Origin: Frigidibacter sp037095735
Lineage (GTDB): Bacteria > Pseudomonadota > Alphaproteobacteria > Rhodobacterales > Rhodobacteraceae
Assembly: GCF_037095735.1 (NCBI RefSeq)
Contig: NZ_JBAWKD010000001.1
Span: 186,001-250,000, forward strand
Direction: 5' to 3'
Length of the DNA: 64,000 nt
In this document: positions 24,049 to 32,458 of the stretch, piece after piece
Position numbering within the stretch: the first letter of the stretch is position 1
How the letters are laid out: each line of letters begins with the position of its first letter
Notes under the pieces: generated by a model
Databases searched by the model: none
Seen by the model: only the letters and a program-made list of their open reading frames with translations
What the model was told of the DNA's origin: nothing
Made by a program: the position numbers and the translations under genes

Positions 24049-24812
24049 TGGAGCGTCTGCAGAAGGTCGGTGTCCCCCTCGCCGCGATCGTGATCTTCCT
24101 GGCGCTGTGGGAGCTCCTGGTCTGGGCGAACGGCTGGCCGAATTATGTCATGGCCTCGCCCTCGGACCTGCCAGAGGCCTATGCCCGGTTCTGGAAGCTG
24201 TTCCTGGTGATGGGCTGGCAGACGCTGTGGCGCACGGTCGCCGGGCTGGCGCTCGCGGTCGTCTTCGGACTGTTCCTCGGCATGATCATGGGCTTCTCGA
24301 AGCTGATGCGCGACGCGCTCTACCCTCTTCTGGTCGGGTTCAACGCGGTGCCAAAGGCGACGCTGGTGCCCGTTCTGGCGCTGCTCTTCATCGGTCAGCA
24401 CGACTTCAATACCGTGCTGATGGCCTTCCTGATCTCGTTCTTCCCGATCGCCGTCTCGGTCGGCATCGGCCTTTCGACGCTCGAGCCGGAATACCGCGAC
24501 ATCCTGCGATCGCTCGGCGCCTCGCGCTTCACGATCTTCCGCAAGATCGCGCTGCCGAAGACGCTGCCCGAGTTCTTCGGCGCGCTGAAGGTTTCGGTGA
24601 CGCTGGCCTTCATCGGCACCAACCTGGTCGAGATCGTCTCGCCCCATGGCCGCGGTCTTGGCGCCCTGTTCAAGTCGGGCGAAACGAATGGCGACTATCC
24701 CCTGATGTTCGCCGTGCTCATCGCCTTGGCCTTCCTCGGGATCGTCCTCTACTACGCGGTGGTCGCGCTCGAGAGGATCTTTGCCGGCTGGGCCGAACGT
24801 CCGCAGAGTTGA
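24048..24812 (+). CDS. NMT1/SsuC-type ABC transporter permease
   Basis: A 254-residue inner-membrane permease with about six transmembrane helices of the BPD_transp_1 fold. The EAA loop reads EPEYRDILRSLGASRFTIFRKIALPKTLP. It forms the channel for the same unidentified solute as the two genes upstream. No catabolic or biosynthetic gene is linked, so the context does not disclose the substrate. A GC inverted repeat (24854-24872, CGCCCGG / CCGGGCG) lies in the 126-base gap downstream. Confidence 0.9.
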   Translation: MERLQKVGVPLAAIVIFLALWELLVWANGWPNYVMASPSDLPEAYARFWKLFLVMGWQTLWRTVAGLALAVVFGLFLGMIMGFSKLMRDALYPLLVGFNAVPKATLVPVLALLFIGQHDFNTVLMAFLISFFPIAVSVGIGLSTLEPEYRDILRSLGASRFTIFRKIALPKTLPEFFGALKVSVTLAFIGTNLVEIVSPHGRGLGALFKSGETNGDYPLMFAVLIALAFLGIVLYYAVVALERIFAGWAERPQS

Positions 24813-24938
24813 CGCGCCGCCCGTGGCGTCTTCCGCCCGCAGCCGAATTGCGACGCCCGGGAACTCCGGGCGCCCCAAGTGACTTGCACCCGGGAAGGCT
24901 GCGCCTCCGGCGCGGCGAGCATTCAAGGGAGGCTACGC

Positions 24939-25097
24939 ATGACGCTCGGCACGATTCTTCTGATTATCCTCATCCTGATCCTCATCGGTGTGCTTCCGAC
25001 CTGGGGCCACTCGCGCAGCTGGGGATACGGTCCTTCGGGCGGTGTCGGCCTGATCGTGGTCATCCTGCTGATCCTTGTCCTGATGGGCGCCATCTGA
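24939..25097 (+). CDS. DUF3309 small membrane peptide
   Basis: A 52-residue protein with two hydrophobic helices (TILLIILILILIGVLPTW and GLIVVILLILVLMGAI) joined by the conserved polar turn HSRSWGYGPSGG, the DUF3309 pattern. It has no known function; similar peptides are often stress-induced. The ATG has the ribosome site AAGGGAGG. A hairpin with 9 pairs (25115-25139) follows the stop and may terminate it. Confidence 0.8.
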   Translation: MTLGTILLIILILILIGVLPTWGHSRSWGYGPSGGVGLIVVILLILVLMGAI

Positions 25098-25205
25098 CGG
25101 CGCCCCGCGACGCCGGCCCTGCCCCATTGTGGCGGGGCCGACTTGCCAAAAGTAACCCGCCCCGCCCCAACGCGCTGCAGAACGGGCGAGTTGGCGCTTC
25201 AGCGA

Positions 25206-27065
25206 TCACGCCGCATCCGCCTGCACCACCGGACATCGCTGATCGCCTTGGTAGTCCTCATCAGGGGTCTTGCCTGAAAGCTGCTCATCCGGGTGGAACC
25301 ACTGCTTCCAATACTCCGGAGAGGTGAGTACGGGATAGGCTGCACCGTATGCGGCACGAAGGCTTGGCTGTCGGCGCCAATGCCGCAGGGCCAGCCGCAT
25401 TGCGCGCCCGATGATGTTCAAAGCCCTGCGGGTGTCCTTGTGCAGGACATACCCGGTTCCGTCCGCCCGGAACGAGACCGAGTACCGGTCTGTACCCAGA
25501 ACACGCGCCACGGTGCCGCGCTCTTCGGCATGGATCGCCGCCCGCCCGGCCCAGAGGCGCGACAGCGGCAAGCCGTGCCCGTTCAATGTCAGCCAGAGCA
25601 GCCAGCGGAACGCTGCCGCCCGCAGCCGCAACCGACGCGGAACCTGCATAGGCATGCTACGGCGTCGTTCCGATCGTGTGATCCCCTGCAGGGTCTGCCG
25701 CCGCGCCTCGAGCCCCGGAGCCTTCGCGAACCCTTCAGGCCCGGACAGCGCATCCTGCCATGCAAGAAGTTCGGCCTCGGCCGTGTCGTAATGAAATCGC
25801 GCGAGGCTGCGGCAGAGGAAACCCAGCACCATCGCGATCAGCGCAAGGCGGCCCCGCGCCAGTTCCGCCAGCGAGAAATGGTGGGCGAGATGGCTCCGAA
25901 GGTCGAGGTAGTGGGTCGTCGGGCTTTCCTTCTCGATGAAATCGTCCTGGAACGCGACGATGCCGTTGAGCCGGACCGGTGCAAAATCGTTGGCCAGGGA
26001 AAAGCTGACGTCATCGCCGCGGACGAAGAACGGGAAGGGGTCGGCCGTGAGACCGGCCAGCGGGAAGACGAAGAACCAGAACCCCGCATAGAATCCGGGT
26101 GGCGTCGCCGCCGTTGCCGACTCCAGCGCGATGACCTCGTCGCGTCGGCGCAGGTCGCGACCGCCCTGTTCGGGATGACAGCGCAGATCGAACCGCGCGC
26201 CGGCCTCCCACAGCGCCCAGCGATGGCGCGTGGAAATCATCGCCCCGGCCACGGCACGGCGCGGATCCGCCGCGCGCGACAGCAGCGCGTCGGCCCGACG
26301 GATCGCTTCAAGAGGAACCGCCGCATCGTCGTCCATGAACAGGCAATGCGTGTAGCCCCCGGCACGGGCCGCCGCCAGGCCGCGGGCAAAGCCGCCGGCC
26401 CCACCGAGATTCGGGTTGCCCAACCGCTCGACATGCACGAGAGGCGGCAGGTCGAGCGTGTCGCCATTGTCGACGATGAAGACATGCATCCTGCCGCCGA
26501 GATCCTGCTCGGCCAGGAAGCGGTCGAGCCGCAGCGCTGTCGCGCGGGCTTCCTCCTCGCGGCGGAAGGTGGTGATGCAGAGCGCAATCCGCGGCTGGCG
26601 TGCCGCCTCGACAGGGGCGGCGACGAAGGCGGCATCGCTGAAGACCACCGCGTCGAGTGCCTTTATCTCGAACCAGAGCACACTGCCGGTCGGTGCGGTC
26701 AGGTCGTCGAGCGGCACCTGCAGCAGCGCCCCCGGCCTGACCACATGGACGCCCGAGGCGACGATTTCCCACGAAGCCCCTGGCGAGGCCCTGAGAACCC
26801 GCAGCTCGAAGCGTCCACTTGCCACCACGTGGAGCGCGAGGGAGTCCAAACGCCCGTTGGCGCGCCATTTCGAGAGCGAGAACATGTTGAAATAGCTGTC
26901 GAAGCGAACGATGGCATGTCTGTCGAGACGCAACAGGCGGTTCGTCATGTCCAGCGAAACAGTGCCTTCCACATGGTAGTAGAGCTCCGGCTCGGTACAG
27001 AGGCCCGGTTGCGGCAGCAGCACCGATTGCAGCACGTCATCGGAATGTTGCGGAACCGTTCCCAT
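25206..27065 (-). CDS. GlfT2-like galactofuranosyltransferase
   Basis: 619 residues, nearly the length of mycobacterial GlfT2 (about 637). It has the same order of parts: an N-terminal beta-sandwich (about 20-150, with YYHVEGTVSLDM and FDSYFNMFSLSKW), a GT-A domain beginning near 155 (PRIALCITTFRREEEA), the metal motif DDD at about 245-247, the GNPNLGGAGGFARG loop, a GDD acid motif at about 350-352, and a helical C-terminal region. It should polymerise galactofuranose from UDP-galactofuranose at the membrane face; linkage and acceptor are inferred. The ATG at 27065 overlaps the stop of the sulfotransferase-like gene (TGATG). It is the last gene of the unit. Confidence 0.8.
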   Translation of the reverse strand: MGTVPQHSDDVLQSVLLPQPGLCTEPELYYHVEGTVSLDMTNRLLRLDRHAIVRFDSYFNMFSLSKWRANGRLDSLALHVVASGRFELRVLRASPGASWEIVASGVHVVRPGALLQVPLDDLTAPTGSVLWFEIKALDAVVFSDAAFVAAPVEAARQPRIALCITTFRREEEARATALRLDRFLAEQDLGGRMHVFIVDNGDTLDLPPLVHVERLGNPNLGGAGGFARGLAAARAGGYTHCLFMDDDAAVPLEAIRRADALLSRAADPRRAVAGAMISTRHRWALWEAGARFDLRCHPEQGGRDLRRRDEVIALESATAATPPGFYAGFWFFVFPLAGLTADPFPFFVRGDDVSFSLANDFAPVRLNGIVAFQDDFIEKESPTTHYLDLRSHLAHHFSLAELARGRLALIAMVLGFLCRSLARFHYDTAEAELLAWQDALSGPEGFAKAPGLEARRQTLQGITRSERRRSMPMQVPRRLRLRAAAFRWLLWLTLNGHGLPLSRLWAGRAAIHAEERGTVARVLGTDRYSVSFRADGTGYVLHKDTRRALNIIGRAMRLALRHWRRQPSLRAAYGAAYPVLTSPEYWKQWFHPDEQLSGKTPDEDYQGDQRCPVVQADAA

Positions 27066-28156
27066 CACGCCGCCTCCTTTCGCCCGGCAAGGTGCCTGCT
27101 CCACTCCGCCAAGGCCGGGGGAAGGCGTGGAAGAACCTCCGGCACGAGACGCTCGAAGGCCTCCACCTCGGGAATCGGCCGGCAGTCAGCAATCTGCGCG
27201 ACGTCGGGGAACAGGTCACGCTGCGCGATCTCGGCCAGATCCGCTGCGACGGGGGCGAAGCGGTCACGCAGGCGCAGCCTGTTTGCGGGACCGAACAGTT
27301 CGACGTCGCGCGTCGGCGGGATGCGCAGATCGCCGGACAGGCGGATCAGTGCCTCGACGAGATCAAGTGCCTGGCGCGGCGGGCCGGCAAGGGTCGCGCG
27401 GCGACCGAGTTCGATGAGCCCGCGGTGCAATGAAGGGTTGAGGCGCCTCGCGGCAAGCAGATCCTTCGGGAATGTCAGCCGGGATTCGCGATGGAAATCC
27501 TCGATCGACCCGCCTACGTCCAAGACATCTTCGTATCGGCGCAGGCTGAGCCTCGCTTCCGGAAAGGCCGCGCGCCATGGTTTCAGGATCCGCGTATAGT
27601 CGACGTGGAAACTGTCCGGGTAACCATCGAACCCCTCTGCCGACAGCTGGCCGAGCCGGTCGCCGAAGCGCAGTCGCTGGGCGTGCCAGGAGGCAAGATG
27701 GTCGTCGGGCCGGCGCAGGGTGCAGTGCAGGCTTACTTCTGCCCCCGCGAAGAGTTTCGCAATGCGGGCAAGCTGGGCGGGCCGCGCGGCGAGGCCCGAA
27801 AATGTCTCGGCGCACAGGATCACCGCCTTGGGCTGCAGGAACCTGACCTGGTTCGCGATGGTCAGAAGCATCTGGTGGACCGATGGCAGTCCCGGATGCC
27901 AGCGCGGGACGTCGGTGCCCGATATCTCGTGCCAGATCCGGAACACCAGCGCGTTGTGGGGCTCGCGCGCATTGAACCGGTCCGGCCCGTCGTCATCCGG
28001 ATCGAGAACCTGCCGCAGCAGCAGCGCGAGCCCTTCGCTTTCGACCGCGGGATAGAGGATACCGGCGCGGGCCAGACGTCCGGCGTTGCGCGCCAGGTGA
28101 TCCTGAAGCGCGGTCGAGCCGACCTTGTGATGGCCGATGAACAGGCAGAGTCTCAT
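27065..28156 (-). CDS. Sulfotransferase-like protein
   Basis: A 363-residue P-loop protein. The N-terminus FIGHHKVGSTALQDHLARN matches the 5'-phosphosulfate loop of PAPS-dependent sulfotransferases (K-x-G-S/T-T). TLRRPDDHLASWHAQRL stands where the 3'-phosphate-binding arginine and serine usually lie. The rest is divergent and I cannot name a relative. Sandwiched by 1- and 4-base overlaps between two galactofuranosyltransferase genes, it probably decorates the same polymer with sulfate. No PAPS-synthesis gene is nearby. A non-enzymatic or kinase-like role cannot be excluded. Confidence 0.6.
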   Translation of the reverse strand: MRLCLFIGHHKVGSTALQDHLARNAGRLARAGILYPAVESEGLALLLRQVLDPDDDGPDRFNAREPHNALVFRIWHEISGTDVPRWHPGLPSVHQMLLTIANQVRFLQPKAVILCAETFSGLAARPAQLARIAKLFAGAEVSLHCTLRRPDDHLASWHAQRLRFGDRLGQLSAEGFDGYPDSFHVDYTRILKPWRAAFPEARLSLRRYEDVLDVGGSIEDFHRESRLTFPKDLLAARRLNPSLHRGLIELGRRATLAGPPRQALDLVEALIRLSGDLRIPPTRDVELFGPANRLRLRDRFAPVAADLAEIAQRDLFPDVAQIADCRPIPEVEAFERLVPEVLPRLPPALAEWSRHLAGRKEAA

Positions 28157-29151
28157 GCGGCCCTCCGATCGGAAACGCTCGCCGGCGGCGCCTGCGGCGG
28201 AACATGGACCTCACCCGCGAGTCCGCGGATCTCGGCGAGCGAGGCATCCGTGCAGCCGTTGAGCCCGTCACGGACGGCGCGCGCGAGCAGGGAGAGGTAT
28301 CGCCCGCGTTCTTCGCGGCGGTAGAAGCGGACCCGCGCAGTCCAGACTGCCAGAGCGAAGGGCACTACCAGCGGCAGCAGCCTGGCACCGGCCGCGGCGC
28401 GCAGGACGAAGATCAGGTTGCGATGGTGAAAATAGGTCTTCCAGAGCGGGCGGAAGATGCCGCGGGACCCATGGAGCGTGCGGCAATCATGCTCGAACCG
28501 CAGGCGCGGGTCGAAGGCCAGCCGCAGGCCCTCGGCACGCAGCCGCAGGCAGTAGAGCACGTCATCGCCATAGATGAAGAGCCTGGGATCGGGCAGGCCC
28601 CCACGGTGCAGGCAGGTGGCGCTGAGGAACAGACCGACGAACGAGGCAGCGTCGATCGCGATCGGTGCGGTCGCGCGATAGGCCGCATCGTGCAGCCGGA
28701 ACCGTCCGAGACCGCCGAACAGCATCCCCAGGAACAGGCCCGGCCGCGCAAAGGGATTGCGGCCGGGGCGGTTCATTTCGCAAATGCGCCCGCCGGGCAG
28801 CAGCACGGCCGAAGCGACGGCCTCGTGCTCGGTCGGCGGTTGCCGGCGAAACCGCGACAGCGTCCCGGGCTCGGGCCGGCCGTCGTCATCCATCACCACC
28901 ACCCAGTCGGCACCCTCGCCGAGTGCCGCCGCGAGCCCCTTCGCGAATCCGCCGGCGCCACCGAGATTGTCCGCTTGCCGCAGCACGTGCAGACGCGGGT
29001 CGGAGAAGGTCGACAGCATCTCGGGCGTCCCGTCGCTGGAGGCGTTGTCGACGACATGGATCGCGTCGAGAGGCTCGCGCAGGAGCCGCGTCACCGTGCG
29101 GTGCAGCTGCTCGCACCGGTCGTGCGTCACGACCACGGCATGCAGACGCAT
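28153..29151 (-). CDS. GT2 glycosyltransferase, GlfT1-like
   Basis: A 332-residue inverting GT-A enzyme with AVVVTHDRCEQLHRTV at the N-terminus, the loop DNLGGAGGFAKG shared with GlfT proteins, the metal motif DDD at 88-90, and YGDDVLYCLRL at about 194-204. One hydrophobic segment (LPLVVPFALAVW, about 265-280) suggests membrane contact. By likeness to mycobacterial GlfT1 it may add the first galactofuranose residues to a primer, with the larger enzyme downstream extending the chain. The start overlaps the stop of glf (TGATG) and its stop overlaps the next gene (ATGA). Confidence 0.8.
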   Translation of the reverse strand: MRLHAVVVTHDRCEQLHRTVTRLLREPLDAIHVVDNASSDGTPEMLSTFSDPRLHVLRQADNLGGAGGFAKGLAAALGEGADWVVVMDDDGRPEPGTLSRFRRQPPTEHEAVASAVLLPGGRICEMNRPGRNPFARPGLFLGMLFGGLGRFRLHDAAYRATAPIAIDAASFVGLFLSATCLHRGGLPDPRLFIYGDDVLYCLRLRAEGLRLAFDPRLRFEHDCRTLHGSRGIFRPLWKTYFHHRNLIFVLRAAAGARLLPLVVPFALAVWTARVRFYRREERGRYLSLLARAVRDGLNGCTDASLAEIRGLAGEVHVPPQAPPASVSDRRAA

Positions 29152-30293
29152 CAGCCCGTCGCCCGCAGATGGGGCAGCGCGCGGCCGCGTGCGAGGAAGG
29201 CGCGCGCTGCGATCAGCGCCTCGTGGATGGTCACATCCATGTCAAGGTAGCGGTAAGTTCCCAGACGCCCGACGAAGGTCACCCGTTCGACCTCGGCCGC
29301 GAGACGCTGGTAGGCCGCCAGCAGCGTCAGCTCGGTGACCAGCCGCACCGGGTAGTAGAGCGTATCCCCGGGCCCTGCCGCGCGGCTGAACTCGCGGGTA
29401 AGCGTGCTGAGCGTGTGATGTTCCCAGGGCGCGAAATGCTTGTGCTCGGTGATCCGGGTCCAGGGCGTGTCGGCATCGGCGTAGTTCATTACCGCACAGC
29501 CCTGCCAGTCTCCCTCGGCGACGAAACGCTCGAAGTCGAGGGTCCGGTAGGGCAGCCGACCGAGGCCGTTGTCGAAGAACTGGTCGAGCGGACCCGAATA
29601 GAAGCAGTGGGCGAAGATGTCCTCGTCGCCGCGACTGTAGGGCTGGCCGAGGTGGACCACGATCATGGGGTGATCCAGCATGCGTTCGACCATGGCGGTG
29701 TAGCCATCTTCGGGCATGCCCTGGAAGCGGTGCGCGAAATAATTGTCGTCGTAGCTGAAGCGCAGCGGAAGCCGCTTCAGAACCGCGGCCGGCAACTCGG
29801 CCGGGGAGCGGCCCCATTGCTTGCGGGTGTAGCCTTCGAGAAAGGCCTCGTAGAGCGCCGGACCGACCATCGCCAGCGCCTGGTCCCGGAAGCTCGCCGG
29901 AGGGGCGCCGCCGCTTTCGGTCATCTCGGCAACGAACTGGCGCGCCTCGTCGGGGCGCAGGGCGGTGCCGAAGAACTGGTTGATGGTGTGCAGGTTGATG
30001 GGCATCGAGTAGACCTGCCCGCGCACCATGGTCTTGACCTGGTTCCGGTAGGGACGGAAGCGTGCGAAGCGGTTCACATAATCCCAGACGACGGCATCGT
30101 CGGTGTGAAAGATGTGCGGCCCGTGCAGGTGCACCATCACTCCGGTTTCGGGGTCCCGGGCGGTGTGGCAGTTGCCGGCCACGTGACCGCGGGTCTCGAA
30201 CACGGTGACGGGATGCCCCGCCTCGGCCAGTTCGCGGGCGATCACCGCGCCGGACAGGCCCGCGCCGACGACGAGAATGGGTTCGGGGAGCAT
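29151..30293 (-). CDS. glf: UDP-galactopyranose mutase
   Basis: A 380-residue flavoenzyme that interconverts UDP-galactopyranose and UDP-galactofuranose, supplying the donor for the two transferases downstream. It has an N-terminal FAD loop (VVGAGLSGAVIARELAEAG), the family stretch NCHTARDPETGVMVHLHGPHIFHT, the KQWG motif and a C-terminal GRLGTYRYLDM. The ATG at 30293 is five bases after GGAGG; the GTG four codons earlier lies at that ribosome site and is rejected. It is the first gene of the glf-GlfT1-like-sulfotransferase-GlfT2-like unit, 85 bases after the exporter ATPase gene. Confidence 0.93.
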   Translation of the reverse strand: MLPEPILVVGAGLSGAVIARELAEAGHPVTVFETRGHVAGNCHTARDPETGVMVHLHGPHIFHTDDAVVWDYVNRFARFRPYRNQVKTMVRGQVYSMPINLHTINQFFGTALRPDEARQFVAEMTESGGAPPASFRDQALAMVGPALYEAFLEGYTRKQWGRSPAELPAAVLKRLPLRFSYDDNYFAHRFQGMPEDGYTAMVERMLDHPMIVVHLGQPYSRGDEDIFAHCFYSGPLDQFFDNGLGRLPYRTLDFERFVAEGDWQGCAVMNYADADTPWTRITEHKHFAPWEHHTLSTLTREFSRAAGPGDTLYYPVRLVTELTLLAAYQRLAAEVERVTFVGRLGTYRYLDMDVTIHEALIAARAFLARGRALPHLRATG

Positions 30294-30378
30294 GCAGACC
30301 TCCACTTCGGGGGACAGGACCCGTCGTCCTGGCCGCGCCCGGTGGAACGAATTTCGCCGCAGCGCGGTTAACGCCGCC

Positions 30379-31059
30379 CTACCGCCGCCGCGATTCGGGG
30401 ACGGTCATGGCGAGATCCGCGAGATGTCTCTCGATCGCCGGCTCGAGCCGGTCGAAAAACGCCAGCCGCCCGTTCTCGAGCACGGCGCCGCAATCGCAGA
30501 CCCGGCGCAGCAGCGGCAGCGAATGCGAGATGACGATCGCGCCGGCGCGCTGCAGCCGCTCGGCCAGCATCGCCTCGCTCCAGGCGCGGAATTGCTGGTC
30601 GCCGACGGCGGTGATCTCATCGACCAGGTAGGTGTCGAAGCGGATCGCCATCGATGCGGTGAAGGCGAGCCGCGCGCGCATCCCCGAGGAATAGGCCCGA
30701 AACGGCTCGGCCAGCGCCGCGCCCAGGCCCGAGTGATCGCGCACGAAGCCGAGAAGACCCGATGACGGGATGCCGTAGAGACAGGCGAGCACCCGCAGAT
30801 TTGCCTCGCCGGTGAGATCGGGATGGAAGCCGCCGGCGAACCCCACCGGCCAAGAAACCGATCCGCTCCGCCGGATGCGCCCGGCATCGGGCCGGGTGAG
30901 GCCCGCGATCATCCGCAGCAGCGTCGACTTCCCGGCGCCATTGCGCCCGAGCAGCGCGACCGATCGCCCGGCGGGGAACTCGGCCCAGATCCCGTCCGCC
31001 ACCGCGACCCGGTGCCCCCCGCGTTCGATGCTGCGGCAGAGCCCTTCGAGGCGGATCAC
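30379..31059 (-). CDS. Polysaccharide exporter ATPase (KpsT/CtrD-like)
   Basis: A 226-residue ABC-2 nucleotide-binding subunit of the capsule-export type. Walker A is LLGRNGAGKSTL, and the signature AYSSGMRARLAF (S-S-G-M-R instead of LSGGQ) is a hallmark of KpsT-like proteins. Walker B TYLVDEI is followed by GDQQF, and the switch histidine is in ISHSLPLL. It lacks the C-terminal carbohydrate-binding domain of Wzt, so export does not appear to depend on recognition of a chain end cap. The GTG start overlaps the stop of the PCP protein gene (GTGA). Confidence 0.88.
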   Translation of the reverse strand: MIRLEGLCRSIERGGHRVAVADGIWAEFPAGRSVALLGRNGAGKSTLLRMIAGLTRPDAGRIRRSGSVSWPVGFAGGFHPDLTGEANLRVLACLYGIPSSGLLGFVRDHSGLGAALAEPFRAYSSGMRARLAFTASMAIRFDTYLVDEITAVGDQQFRAWSEAMLAERLQRAGAIVISHSLPLLRRVCDCGAVLENGRLAFFDRLEPAIERHLADLAMTVPESRRR

Positions 31060-32408
31060 GCGCCGGCCTCGCCAAGCGACCAGCGCGCGAGCGACACGAC
31101 GCCCCAGCCGAGCGCCAGAAGGAAGGCCGCCAGTCCGAACGTGCGCCAGCGTCGCGGATATTGCGCGGTATCCGCCCGGCTCGGCGGGACATGGGTCGCA
31201 AGGTAGCGGCTCTGGCGCCCGGCCTGCAGGCGGGCCGCATCAAGGGCGGTCCGGGCCGAAAGCCAGCTTTGCTCTGCGAACTCCTGATCGACGCGCAGCC
31301 CCTCGTAATCGGCGACCAGCGCCGGGTACCCGGCCGAACCTGTCCCGGCGTCGATCCCCAGCTTCGCCCGCTCGGCAGCGATCCGGCTTTCGATCACCCC
31401 GCGCTTGCTCTCGCGGGCCGAGATCCGGGGATCGCCGGGGCGGGTGGTGCGCCGGAGCATGTCCAACTCGACCTGCAAGCCGGCAAGCTCTTCGTTCAAC
31501 GCCCCGATCACGCCCATCTGGCTGGCAAGGTCGACCTCGGGATCGACCATCTGATGGCTGGCCCGGAAGGCGGTCAGCGCCTGACGCGCCTGCTTCAGCC
31601 GGTCCTCGGCCCTGGCAAGCTCCGCCTCCGCCACGGAGAGCGCGTCGCGGCGCGCGGCTTCGGACAGGGCATTGATCATCGCGGTCGCCTCGCCGACGAC
31701 GGCCCGCGCCATCTGCTGCGCGCGCGCGGGATCATAGGCCCGCACCGAGATCGCGATCACCCCCTCCCCCTGGTCGTAATCGACGGTCAGCATCCGCAGC
31801 CAGAGTGCGTGGCGCATCTCGATCGCGGCGTCGGGCGCGAGCGTGAACACAGGGTCGGGCCAGCCGTCCGCACCCGCCCGCGCGTAGCTTGCCCGCAGGT
31901 CGAACCGTCGGTCCATCCGCTCGGCCAGGTCCTGGCTCAGAAGAAAATCGTAGAGCACATCGGTATCGGTCGAGCTGCCCTGACCAAGCCCCACCAGCCC
32001 GGCGAAGGCGCCGAGTGCGGCCGCCGGTTCCTCGCGGCGCACCGAAAAGGCCGCGACCGAGGCGAACTGGTCGCGCGCGACGCCCCAGAGATAGAGCGAG
32101 AGCACGGCAAGCGGCAGCAGCACGAGCAAGACAAAATGCCGCGCGGCGGCACGCGTGCCGCGCCCGGGCGCATCGGGGGAGAGGGGCGGCGCGATCGACG
32201 GCACAGGCCCGGCGCGCGGCGCGGGACGTCCGGGCCCTGCCCCCGCACCGGGCCGCTTGCCGGGCGGCGGGCGGCCGGGACCGGGTCCGGCGGGGCGCGG
32301 GGCATCGACCTTGGCGACCTTGGCAAGCGCCGGGCGCGCGTCGTGACCGGCAGGGTCTGCAGCGGCCTGCCGGGTGTCGATCTCGCGGCTGTCGTCGGAT
32401 CTTAGCAC
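31056..32408 (-). CDS. Capsule-export inner-membrane protein (KpsE/CtrB-like PCP)
   Basis: About 450 residues. A proline/glycine/alanine-rich cytoplasmic N-terminus (to about 85) precedes a transmembrane helix (FVLLVLLPLAVLSLYLWGV). Then come the Wzz/KpsE periplasmic domain with long coiled-coil stretches (SEAARRDALSVAEAELARAEDRLKQAR) and a second helix near the C-terminus. This polysaccharide co-polymerase class links the ABC exporter to the outer-membrane channel. I prefer the GTG at 32408, eight bases after GAGG; a TTG at 32429 has no ribosome site. It diverges from the permease gene across about 50 bases. Confidence 0.85.
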   Translation of the reverse strand: MLRSDDSREIDTRQAAADPAGHDARPALAKVAKVDAPRPAGPGPGRPPPGKRPGAGAGPGRPAPRAGPVPSIAPPLSPDAPGRGTRAAARHFVLLVLLPLAVLSLYLWGVARDQFASVAAFSVRREEPAAALGAFAGLVGLGQGSSTDTDVLYDFLLSQDLAERMDRRFDLRASYARAGADGWPDPVFTLAPDAAIEMRHALWLRMLTVDYDQGEGVIAISVRAYDPARAQQMARAVVGEATAMINALSEAARRDALSVAEAELARAEDRLKQARQALTAFRASHQMVDPEVDLASQMGVIGALNEELAGLQVELDMLRRTTRPGDPRISARESKRGVIESRIAAERAKLGIDAGTGSAGYPALVADYEGLRVDQEFAEQSWLSARTALDAARLQAGRQSRYLATHVPPSRADTAQYPRRWRTFGLAAFLLALGWGVVSLARWSLGEAGA

Positions 32409-32458
32409 TTCGGAAACCTCGGCGGGCAAGACTGCGCTGGGGTCCAGAAAGCGCCAGA

